Of a DNA stretch of 5,219 nt, positions 1-5,219 are shown in pieces. The stretch is from Lachnospiraceae bacterium (GTDB lineage Bacteria; Bacillota_A; Clostridia; Lachnospirales; Lachnospiraceae). Each line of letters opens with the position of its first letter. Within the stretch, counting starts at the first letter, position 1. The notes beneath the pieces were generated by a model that ran no database searches, was not told where the DNA came from, and saw nothing but the letters and a program-made list of their open reading frames with translations. Location: the NCBI GenBank assembly GCA_031262285.1, contig JAISHZ010000346.1, positions 1-5,219 of the forward strand, read 5' to 3'. The position numbers were made by a program, and so were the translations under genes.

Positions 1-1
1 A

Positions 2-151
2 GATCGTATCAGCGAAGATACGCCCGACTGTACCGAGTCATCCCTCAAAACACATATGAGCAATCTGCGCCGCAAGCTCCGAGAAGCGGGCGGGAAAGAA
101 TATGTGGAGTCCGTTTGGGGGATTGGATTTAAAATCTTGACGAAATCTTAA
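2..151 (+). CDS. Response regulator, OmpR/PhoB family, C-terminal end (partial)
   Basis: Only the last 49 codons and the TAA stop lie in the window; the first base of the window is the third base of the preceding codon. What is seen is the end of a winged-helix DNA-binding domain: the segment SLKTHMSNLRRKL (visible residues 14-26) matches the recognition helix of OmpR/PhoB-type regulators, and VESVWGIGFKIL (35-46) matches the C-terminal beta-hairpin wing, where the family usually reads RTVWGVGYKF or similar. The protein would be a cytoplasmic transcription factor activated by phosphorylation of an aspartate in an N-terminal receiver domain, which is outside the window. The next genes encode an ABC transporter and, further on, a histidine kinase. 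It is therefore inferred to be the kinase's partner and to control the transporter genes. The family call is secure; the partner and target are inference. Confidence 0.93.
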   Translation, partial: DRISEDTPDCTESSLKTHMSNLRRKLREAGGKEYVESVWGIGFKILTKS

Positions 152-159
152 CCATTTCC

Positions 160-192
160 TTTACCGATTTCTGAACAGCCTTCTTATACAAT
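160..192 (+). promoter_or_regulatory. Weak candidate promoter for the ABC transporter genes
   Basis: After the regulator's stop codon there is a -10-like TATACA at 185-190 (it can also be read as TACAAT at 187-192). The only -35-like match at a usable distance is the poor TTACCG at 161-166, 18 bases upstream. A weak -35 with a fair -10 is what an activator-dependent promoter often looks like, which would suit control by the adjacent response regulator. GAAAT (142-146) and ATTTC (154-158) form a small inverted repeat just upstream that could be a binding site. The genes may equally be co-transcribed with the regulator. This is a pattern match by eye only. Confidence 0.25.
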
Positions 193-212
193 ACTTTTGT
201 AACGAAATATGC

Positions 213-234
213 GATTTGTTGCCATACAACAATC
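213..234 (+). promoter_or_regulatory. Leader hairpin or operator-like dyad before the ATPase gene
   Basis: TTGTTG (216-221), a 5-base loop CCATA (222-226) and CAACAA (227-232) form a perfect 6-bp dyad. The outer bases GAT (213-215) and TC (233-234) extend it if one T is bulged. It ends six bases before the AGGAGG ribosome binding site at 241-246. It is AU-rich with no T-run after it, so it is not a terminator. It could be a 5'-leader structure affecting translation or an operator. The function is not shown by the sequence. Confidence 0.35.
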
Positions 235-254
235 ACCAAAAGGAGGCAAATAGA

Positions 255-1157
255 TTGGACTATGTACTAAGTACCAGCAATCTTACAAAGTACTACAAGA
301 AAAGCAAAGCGTTAGATGGACTATCCATGCACGTTCCCCAAGGTGCCATTTACGGTTTTGTCGGTAAGAACGGAGCCGGGAAGACCACGCTCATCCGTCT
401 GGTATGCGGATTGCAACGACCCACATCCGGCAGTTTCCGGCTTTATGGCATCGACAGTGCGGACAAAAAGATTCCTGATGCTAGGAGACGCATGGGTGCG
501 GTGATCGAGATCCCGGCGATTTATCAAGACCTAAGCGCGACAGCGAATCTAAGAGCTCAGTACAAAGTACTCGGACTGCCGTCATTTCATGGCATCGACG
601 ACCTACTTCAACTTGTCGGACTCCATAACACCGGTTCCAAAAGAGCAAAAAACTTCTCTTTGGGAATGCGCCAACGATTGGGTATCGCCATTGCTTTGGC
701 GGGTGATCCTGATTTTTTAGTATTGGATGAACCGGTCAACGGATTGGATCCTCAAGGCATCATCGAAATTCGGGAATTGATCTTAAAATTGAACCGTGAG
801 CGTCAAATCACTGTGTTAATCTCTAGTCATATGTTGGAAGAACTATCCAAACTCGCAACCCATTACGGATTTATCGACAGTGGACATATCGTCAAGGAAA
901 TCAGTGCGCAGGAACTAGAAGCCGCTTGTCAAAAGTGCATTCGTGTCCAAGTATCTGACACCAAGATATTGGCGCGTATATTGGATTCCATGAATATCAC
1001 CTACAAGATTCACGACGATACACAGGCGGATCTTTACGCACGGATCAACGTGTCCGAACTTGCACTACGTCTTGCCGGAGAACACTGTGAACTTCTGTCC
1101 TTAAAAGAACGTGACGAGAGCTTGGAAAGTTATTATGTAAACTTGCTGAATGCATAG
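255..1157 (+). CDS. ABC transporter ATP-binding protein, BcrA/LanF-like (antimicrobial peptide resistance type)
   Basis: A cytoplasmic ATPase of 300 aa that would drive the permease encoded next. The TTG at 255 is chosen because AGGAGG (241-246) lies 8 bases before it and the protein then begins just ahead of the first ABC strand; an in-frame TTG at 216 has no ribosome binding site and lies in a hairpin. Motifs in order: Walker A GKNGAGKT (37-44), glutamate E85 in VIEIPAIY where most ABC ATPases have the Q-loop glutamine, signature SLGMRQ (135-140), Walker B FLVLDE (154-159), D-loop GLD (163-165) and switch H192. The E-loop and the LGMRQ-type signature are known for lantibiotic-immunity LanF and bacitracin BcrA ATPases. 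The last 100 or so residues are an accessory domain ending ESLESYYVNLL, as in these families. The role in peptide-antibiotic export or immunity is inferred from subfamily and neighbours; the substrate is unknown. Confidence 0.93.
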   Translation: MDYVLSTSNLTKYYKKSKALDGLSMHVPQGAIYGFVGKNGAGKTTLIRLVCGLQRPTSGSFRLYGIDSADKKIPDARRRMGAVIEIPAIYQDLSATANLRAQYKVLGLPSFHGIDDLLQLVGLHNTGSKRAKNFSLGMRQRLGIAIALAGDPDFLVLDEPVNGLDPQGIIEIRELILKLNRERQITVLISSHMLEELSKLATHYGFIDSGHIVKEISAQELEAACQKCIRVQVSDTKILARILDSMNITYKIHDDTQADLYARINVSELALRLAGEHCELLSLKERDESLESYYVNLLNA

Positions 1158-1275
1158 CATTCGTTGGGTTCGCGAGAGTGCGAAATGTATGAACCGTACA
1201 CACGAGCACGCAGTAACCGGTGTTGTTAGAAGCTCAATTCAACCACGCACTATACGTGCGTAGATAGGAGTGAAT
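1158..1275 (+). promoter_or_regulatory. Structured gap between ATPase and permease genes
   Basis: Co-transcribed ABC genes usually overlap or nearly touch; here they are 118 bases apart. The gap holds small dyads: TTCGC/GCGAA (1169-1173 and 1180-1184, 6-base loop), GGTTC/GAACC (1167-1171 and 1191-1195, which competes with the first), and ACGCAC/GTGCGT (1245-1250 and 1256-1261, 5-base loop TATAC). The last ends four bases before the permease ribosome binding site AGGAG (1266-1270). GTGCG at 1178-1182 and GCACG at 1206-1210 could pair alternatively with the two arms of that hairpin. No T-run follows any stem, so no intrinsic terminator is seen. It may be a processing site, a translation control element or a degenerate remnant. 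The dyads are seen; any function is inference. Confidence 0.35.
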
Positions 1276-2115
1276 ATGCCTAAATTATTATCCGCAAACC
1301 TTGCGCGTCTTCGCGCTTACAAACCATTTTGGGTAGAATGCGCCGCCTTATTTGCATTTGGGATTTTTATCATTGTGACGCGTTACCAAGATTATGGTAG
1401 GAGTGTCGCGATAGAAGATGTTTTCTTTGGGTACACAACTATGATCGGCATGGTGTGCGCCATTTTTGTATCGCTCTTTCTAGGTACGGAATACAGCGAC
1501 GGCACTTATAAAAATAAAATTGTAATTGGACACACCAAAACCGCCGTCTATCTATCGAACGTGATCATCGGAGTGGTGGCAGGACTGATCCTAAATCTTG
1601 CATGGATACTATCTATGCTAAGTCTTGGAACCATACTTTTTGGCTGGTTTACGCTAAGCGCAGTTTCCATCTTTTCGCGACTCGCTGCAATTTTGATGAT
1701 GACTGTGGCTTATGTCGCCTTTTTTACACTGCTATGTATGCTCAACAGCAACAAAGCGGGATCCGCCGTCGTGGCGCTATTATCCTTTTTCGCGCTCCTG
1801 TTCGTTGGAAGCTATTGTAACTTTCGCTTAGAGGAACCTTCCATGATAGATTTGAATCCTTATACAGTGACGTTTGAGTCGGATGGTGCGATCATCGATT
1901 ATCAGCCGGAACTCGTACCCAATCCCAATTACTTAGAAGGCTTCGAGCGCGAAATTTACGAATTTGTCAACGATTTTCTACCAACCGGGCAAGCAATCCA
2001 ACTTTCGCAATTAATTGACCTTAATCTTGTAAGGATGATCTTATGTTCTATTTCAATTTTGGTGCTTGCCACCTTGATTGGTATTACCTTTTTCCGTAGA
2101 AAAGATTTAAAATAG
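1276..2115 (+). CDS. ABC-2 type transporter permease
   Basis: An integral membrane protein of 279 aa, the likely channel-forming partner of the ATPase upstream. ATG at 1276 is preferred because AGGAG (1266-1270) sits 5 bases before it; the in-frame GTG at 1270 overlaps that site. Six hydrophobic segments are visible at roughly residues 18-35, 52-69, 93-121, 132-156, 161-181 and 252-272. Between segments 2 and 3 is GTEYSDGTYKNKI (70-82), the conserved cytoplasmic motif of ABC-2 permeases, where the family often reads EYxxGTxrn. Between segments 5 and 6 is an extracytoplasmic loop of about 70 residues, rich in Asp and Glu, with NPNYLEGFEREIYEFVNDF (216-234) followed by LPTGQAI, a pattern recalled from clostridial ABC-2 permeases. 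Only one permease gene is present, so the working pump would be a homodimer of it with two ATPase copies. LanE/LanG or BcrB likeness is plausible, but the substrate cannot be read from the sequence. Confidence 0.9.
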   Translation: MPKLLSANLARLRAYKPFWVECAALFAFGIFIIVTRYQDYGRSVAIEDVFFGYTTMIGMVCAIFVSLFLGTEYSDGTYKNKIVIGHTKTAVYLSNVIIGVVAGLILNLAWILSMLSLGTILFGWFTLSAVSIFSRLAAILMMTVAYVAFFTLLCMLNSNKAGSAVVALLSFFALLFVGSYCNFRLEEPSMIDLNPYTVTFESDGAIIDYQPELVPNPNYLEGFEREIYEFVNDFLPTGQAIQLSQLIDLNLVRMILCSISILVLATLIGITFFRRKDLK

Positions 2116-2326
2116 ACGATATTGCAATTGATTACCATTCACCGATGTGATCATCTACAATACTGTTCAAAGTCACATACCAATGCACACAAAGGTTACG
2201 CTTGCTGATATGCATATGATGATAATCCAGATGCATAAGTGACGATATGCAATACTTGATGAACAAATAAGGCTGTGAATCGTATTTTCAGTGAATACTA
2301 CACGAATATTTATCCGAGAGGCGCTT
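2116..2326 (+). other. Intergenic region with repeated ATGCA motifs before the kinase gene
   Basis: This 211-base AT-rich gap separates the permease and kinase genes. It contains a perfect 10-bp palindrome ATATGCATAT (2208-2217), a second ATGCAT (2231-2236) and an ATATGCAA (2246-2252), so the ATGCA core recurs at intervals of about 21 and 16 bases. An imperfect direct repeat, GACGATATTGCAATTGAT (2115-2132) and GACGATATGCAATACTTGAT (2241-2260), also spans it. No convincing -35/-10 pair and no terminator were found. It may hold a regulated promoter for the kinase, but that is not demonstrated. Confidence 0.3.
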
Positions 2327-3223
2327 ATGCTCCGATTTGAAACTATCCTCTGCATACTGCTTGGTATCCTCATCCTATATTTGCTCCGTCGCATCCATCT
2401 CATCCGCCGTAGCGCCGATGAGATGCGTCGCGGACTGATAAAGCGATTAAAGATGGATACCAACACACTTCTTTCTGTCTCCACCAATGATCGAAAGATG
2501 AAAAAGCTCGCTGATAGTATCAATTCGGAGCTTCGACTGCTTCGGGAAGAACGCCGCACACTCCAAGGCGGTAATCAAGACCTCTACGATGCGATCACCA
2601 ACCTCTCCCATGACCTACGCACCCCGCTCACTGCCATTTGCGGGTATTTAGATTTACTTGAAAATGAAGACAAATCCAAGGACGCTGCGCGTTACCTTGC
2701 GTTGATCGACAATCGCATCCAAGCTCTGAAACAACTTACGGAAGAGCTTTTTGACTATTCCCTCGCACGTTCGGTGCACGACCCACTCCTCCTAGATCCC
2801 CTATCGCTTGGAGCCATTCTAGAGGAAAGCCTCGCTGCTTTCTACGCGGCGTTTACCACCCATGGGATCACCCCGCAAGTCCACATCACAGACACCCCGG
2901 TTCTGCGCCCTCTGCACAAAGGCGCTCTTCTGCGTGTTTTTGGCAATGTACTGACCAATGTCCTAAAATACAGTGACGGGGATCTCACCGTCACGCTAGA
3001 CCAAACCGGACAGGTTCTCTTTACCAATACAGCACACACATTGACGCAAATCCAAGTCGGCAAACTCTTTGAACGCTACTTTTCCGTGGAAGAAGCCAAA
3101 GGTTCTACCGGGATCGGTCTATCCATCGCCCGTGAACTCATCGAAAAGATGCACGGCACCATCACCGCCGAGCTTAAGGATGCGAAGCTGACGATTTGTA
3201 TTTCATTTAATTTAAAATGTTAG
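2327..3223 (+). CDS. Sensor histidine kinase, single transmembrane segment
   Basis: A 298-aa membrane-anchored kinase that would phosphorylate the response regulator encoded at the left edge. ATG at 2327 is chosen because AGAGG (2317-2321) lies 5 bases upstream and the protein then begins with its membrane helix; an in-frame GTG at 2291 lacks a ribosome binding site. Layout: one hydrophobic helix (about 4-20), a basic linker and probable coiled coil (21-83), a HisKA domain with the phosphoacceptor H95 in SHDLRTPL, then an ATPase domain with N-box NVLTNVLKYS (207-216), FERYF (248-252) and the G2 box GSTGIGLS (259-266). There is no second membrane helix or outer sensor domain. It therefore probably senses within or next to the membrane, perhaps through the permease, as in peptide-antibiotic systems. 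The usual G1 box DxGxG is not evident; that position reads LFTNTAHTL (231-239). The two genes between it and its presumed regulator are the transporter pair. Confidence 0.92.
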   Translation: MLRFETILCILLGILILYLLRRIHLIRRSADEMRRGLIKRLKMDTNTLLSVSTNDRKMKKLADSINSELRLLREERRTLQGGNQDLYDAITNLSHDLRTPLTAICGYLDLLENEDKSKDAARYLALIDNRIQALKQLTEELFDYSLARSVHDPLLLDPLSLGAILEESLAAFYAAFTTHGITPQVHITDTPVLRPLHKGALLRVFGNVLTNVLKYSDGDLTVTLDQTGQVLFTNTAHTLTQIQVGKLFERYFSVEEAKGSTGIGLSIARELIEKMHGTITAELKDAKLTICISFNLKC

Positions 3224-3317
3224 CGATTACCATTTCAACAATGTTCCATGATAAAACCATATCAATCATCAAATGTCAAGAAACACATCCATTATTCATA
3301 TAAATAACACAATGTAT

Positions 3318-3346
3318 TTGACAAACTGTCTACGTTAGTTTACTAC
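3318..3346 (+). promoter_or_regulatory. Candidate promoter with overlapping dyad before the 72-aa gene
   Basis: A perfect -35 hexamer TTGACA (3318-3323) is followed after 17 bases by a poor -10, TACTAC (3341-3346); better -10 matches (TACTAT at 3344, TATATT at 3347) lie 20 and 23 bases away. GACA-AAC-TGTC (3320-3330) is a perfect inverted repeat covering the end of the -35, and TAGT-TT-ACTA (3336-3345) is another small one. A repressor site overlapping the promoter would fit, but arms this short occur often by chance in AT-rich DNA. Confidence 0.35.
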
Positions 3347-3382
3347 TATATTTATGGAACCTGATATGGAGGAATCGTTTTT

Positions 3383-3601
3383 ATGAATATTGGAACGAAT
3401 GATGTCAGCACAAAGTCGATCGGTATAGGCGGTCTGTCTGCGAATGATGTGACGAATGCCTTTGTAAATACAGTCTCAGCTGAATTAAGTAACGCAAAAA
3501 AGCGCAATTTCCTCATCACCGGTTATGACACAAAAACTAGGCGCGTCTATTTAGAGAATGCTGATGGCACGAGAAAGTATGTCGATGAAAAGTCATTCTA
3601 A
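3383..3601 (+). CDS. Small hypothetical protein, 72 aa
   Basis: I do not recognise this protein. It has a strong ribosome binding site, GGAGG (3368-3372) 10 bases before ATG, and a possible promoter of its own, so it is likely a real gene. The N-terminal part is rich in Ser, Asn, Thr and Gly (IGIGGLSANDV, 13-23) and runs into a probable amphipathic helix (about 19-39). The C-terminal part looks like a small beta unit with charged turns: FLITGYDTKTRRVYLENADG (43-62), then TRKYVDEKSF. It has no Cys, no signal peptide and no membrane segment, so it is probably cytoplasmic. It stands alone: 159 bases after the kinase gene and 134 before the AAA-ATPase gene. Its codon use is not obviously odd. A link to either neighbour is not supported by the sequence. 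Confidence 0.72.
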   Translation: MNIGTNDVSTKSIGIGGLSANDVTNAFVNTVSAELSNAKKRNFLITGYDTKTRRVYLENADGTRKYVDEKSF

Positions 3602-3640
3602 TCTCTGTTTGTCATTATGAGCATTGTAGCTCCTTCTTCA

Positions 3641-3661
3641 ATATAGAAATCCCATCTATAT
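3641..3661. promoter_or_regulatory. 7-bp inverted repeat upstream of the AAA-ATPase promoter
   Basis: ATATAGA (3641-3647) and TCTATAT (3655-3661) are perfect inverted repeats separated by AATCCCA. No T-run follows, so it is a poor terminator candidate. It ends nine bases before the candidate -35 at 3671, where an activator could bind. The arms are AT-rich, so chance is possible. Confidence 0.3.
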
Positions 3662-3670
3662 AGAAACACC

Positions 3671-3699
3671 TTGCTTTTTATACGGTTCTTTTCTAAAAT
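3671..3699 (+). promoter_or_regulatory. Candidate sigma-A type promoter for the AAA-ATPase gene
   Basis: TTGCTT (3671-3676) and TAAAAT (3694-3699) are separated by exactly 17 bases. The -10 matches the consensus at five of six positions and the -35 at three of six. The site is 37 bases ahead of the start codon and leaves a short leader that contains the GGGAGG ribosome binding site (3723-3728). Confidence 0.45.
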
Positions 3700-3735
3700 G
3701 AACCTAAGTCGTTCAAATGAGCGGGAGGTAACACT

Positions 3736-5219
3736 ATGGCAACCAGAGAACTACCTTTGGGAAATTCGGATTTTCAAAAAATCAGGGAGAAGAAACAGTA
3801 TTATATTGACAAAACTCTGTTTATTGATGAGTTTTTACTTTCGGGGGATGAAGTGACCTTGATTACTCGTCCTCGCAGATTTGGGAAGACTTTAAATATG
3901 TCTATGCTCTATTACTTTTGTGACAAAGACATGGATAGTCGCAGCATCTTCGAAGGATTATCAATTATGGATACTGATTGTTCTTATAAGATGAACACCT
4001 TTCCTGTTATTTTTATTTCTTTTAAAGATACGAAGCAAAATGACTATGTATCATTGCTATTTGATGTCTATATGCATATCAGTATGTTATATTATAAGTA
4101 CAGAGAGATTTATACCTTTTTAGATTCACATAAAGAGAATTTTAGCAATCCGGCTTACAAAATCTTTTATAGAACATTTCAATACTTCGAGCAAATTGAT
4201 AATGCCGCCGAACAAGAAGCGATATTTTCGATTCCCGCTAAGAAGTCTGTTTTTATTAAAAACTTAAGCACTTCTCTTTTGGTCCTCACGAATGCTGTAG
4301 CAACGTATTATAACAAAAAACCGATACTACTCATTGACGAATATGACACACCAATCTTAACAGCCTATGCCAAGCACTACAAACGAGAAATGGGAGACTT
4401 TTTCACTATACTTTATGGATCAACATTGAAAGATAATTTATCTTTGGAAAAAACCTTATTAACTGGCATCCAACGAGTTGCAAAAGAAAATATCTTTTCG
4501 GGTCTCAACAATTTACGTGTTTATAATGTCCTAAGCGAGAAATACTCCTCCTATTTTGGCTTGACGGAATACGAAACCGCTAAACTGTTGGAAGACTACG
4601 GTCTATCCTTAAACGAAGCGGTACGAAGACAGTATAATGGCTATGTATTTGGCAGTTGCCCTGTTTACAACCCGTGGTCAATTCTAAACTACGCGGCGGA
4701 TCACAAGCTCAACAATTACTGGATTGGAACATCTGGGAACACCTTGATTGCAGAAGCTCTAAAGCATGCCGACAGCGCATTTTACGATGATTTTGACCGT
4801 CTCGCCAGTGATAAACAGGCAGAAATCGAAGTTGATATAGATATGGCGTTAGCCGAAATTATCGGGGAATCAACAGACCAAAAGCCTCAACCCACGATGC
4901 TTAATCGCTATCTCTGGGGGTTACTGATCAATGCAGGATATTTGACAGTCATCAGCACGAGCTATGGCAACCAAGCCCTCGTGCGTATTCCCAATGAAGA
5001 AGTGCGAGAAGCCTACGCCGGATGGCTGTCCTCTTTTGCCGCGCTCTCCACCGGTATGTTTATCAAGCTTTTCCGTTACATGACGGAAGGCGACGTAGAG
5101 CACTTTGTCAAACAATACAGCAATATGCTTTCACAATCCCTTAGCTATCACGACACCGCCACCGACAGCGAGGCTGTCTACCATGCATTATTCCTAGGTA
5201 TGTGCATGACACTCGGCGA
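3736..5219 (+). CDS. AAA-ATPase-like / PD-(D/E)XK nuclease superfamily protein, 3' end outside window
   Basis: Open reading frame with 494 full codons, still open at the right edge. ATG at 3736 follows GGGAGG (3723-3728) by 7 bases. It begins with the family's typical start, where YYIDKTLFIDEFL (23-35) precedes the P-loop. That P-loop is TRPRRFGKT (44-52), Walker B is LLIDEYDTP (198-206), and further family motifs are LLTGIQRVAKENIFSGLNNL (241-260), YNGYVFG (300-306), VYNPWSIL (310-317) and YWIGTSGN (328-335). These match the AAA-ATPase_like family (PF09820). Its members usually end in a PD-(D/E)XK nuclease-like domain (PF08011, formerly DUF1703); total length is typically somewhat over 500 residues. 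That domain's active site would lie past the window, so catalytic competence cannot be judged. The biological role is not established; copies are often numerous in one genome of anaerobic Firmicutes or Bacteroidetes. GC rises from about 27% (3960-4080) to about 50% (4860-5100), suggesting a mosaic gene. No frameshift or internal stop is present. Confidence 0.92.
   Translation, partial: MATRELPLGNSDFQKIREKKQYYIDKTLFIDEFLLSGDEVTLITRPRRFGKTLNMSMLYYFCDKDMDSRSIFEGLSIMDTDCSYKMNTFPVIFISFKDTKQNDYVSLLFDVYMHISMLYYKYREIYTFLDSHKENFSNPAYKIFYRTFQYFEQIDNAAEQEAIFSIPAKKSVFIKNLSTSLLVLTNAVATYYNKKPILLIDEYDTPILTAYAKHYKREMGDFFTILYGSTLKDNLSLEKTLLTGIQRVAKENIFSGLNNLRVYNVLSEKYSSYFGLTEYETAKLLEDYGLSLNEAVRRQYNGYVFGSCPVYNPWSILNYAADHKLNNYWIGTSGNTLIAEALKHADSAFYDDFDRLASDKQAEIEVDIDMALAEIIGESTDQKPQPTMLNRYLWGLLINAGYLTVISTSYGNQALVRIPNEEVREAYAGWLSSFAALSTGMFIKLFRYMTEGDVEHFVKQYSNMLSQSLSYHDTATDSEAVYHALFLGMCMTLG

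Noticed and set aside
321..527. Open frames inside the ATPase gene on the minus strand (321-527) and in another plus frame (316-504)
   Set aside because: They overlap a well-supported ABC ATPase reading frame, have no ribosome binding site and show no recognisable protein features.
1169..1261. Group II intron or other ribozyme remnant in the ATPase-permease gap
   Set aside because: A GTGCG-like start is present, but the gap is only 118 bases and no domain V/VI-like stem or reverse transcriptase is seen.
2173..2559. 128-codon open frame on the minus strand
   Set aside because: It lies opposite the kinase start. The product is a run of Arg, Ser and Ile typical of an antisense shadow, and no ribosome binding site is seen.
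3224..3317. Terminator after the kinase gene
   Set aside because: The stretch is AT-rich, but no stem of useful length followed by a T-run could be found.
3383..3601. Bacteriocin or lantibiotic precursor reading of the 72-aa protein, based on GG at residues 16-17
   Set aside because: There is no Cys for lanthionine rings, no typical double-glycine leader pattern, and no modification or processing gene nearby. The part after GG is a long charged sequence unlike a core peptide.
3619..3640. Intrinsic terminator after the 72-aa gene (GAGC/GCTC stem followed by CTTCTTC)
   Set aside because: The stem is only 4 bp and the following tract is an interrupted pyrimidine run, not a T-run; too weak to call.
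3671..3856. 61-codon plus-strand frame across the AAA-ATPase start
   Set aside because: It begins at the candidate -35 hexamer, lacks a ribosome binding site, and is out of frame with the well-supported protein starting at 3736.
4921..5115. 64-codon open frame on the minus strand
   Set aside because: It is antisense to the conserved AAA-ATPase frame and has no supporting signals.

Overview
The window looks like a piece of chromosome from a low-to-mid GC Firmicute, most likely a clostridial-type anaerobe. Reasons: strong GGAGG-type ribosome binding sites, a TTG start, a BcrA/LanF-like ABC ATPase, a histidine kinase whose core reads like those of many Clostridia, and an AAA-ATPase/PD-(D/E)XK family protein that is abundant in gut and oral anaerobes. 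The assignment rests on protein resemblance recalled from the families; no search was run.

Positions 2-3223 hold one functional module, all on the + strand. It consists of the C-terminal end of an OmpR-family response regulator (2-151), an ABC ATPase starting at a TTG (255-1157), an ABC-2 type permease (1276-2115), and a small membrane-anchored sensor histidine kinase (2327-3223). The likely logic is that the kinase and regulator sense a cell-envelope stress, such as a lantibiotic or other peptide antibiotic, and switch on the ATPase/permease pair that removes it. The two regulatory genes flank the transporter genes instead of sitting side by side. The gaps in the module hold short dyads: a hairpin before the ATPase ribosome binding site, and a 118-base structured gap between ATPase and permease.

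Positions 3224-3735 are AT-rich and hold one small gene of unknown function (3383-3601, 72 aa). It has its own good ribosome binding site and a possible promoter overlapping a small dyad. A second dyad and a plausible promoter (TTGCTT, 17 bases, TAAAAT) precede the last gene.

Positions 3736-5219 hold the first 494 codons of an AAA-ATPase-like protein of the type that ends in a PD-(D/E)XK nuclease-like domain. The gene runs off the right edge before the nuclease active site is reached. Its base composition changes strongly along its length, from about 27% GC near 4000 to about 50% near 5000, which suggests a mosaic history.

No RNA gene, CRISPR array, insertion sequence or phage gene is visible, and no gene-free stretch exceeds 300 bases. 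I do not see a clearly new biological system. The best leads are the split regulator/kinase arrangement, the structured gap inside the transporter operon, the orphan 72-aa gene and the mosaic ATPase gene.
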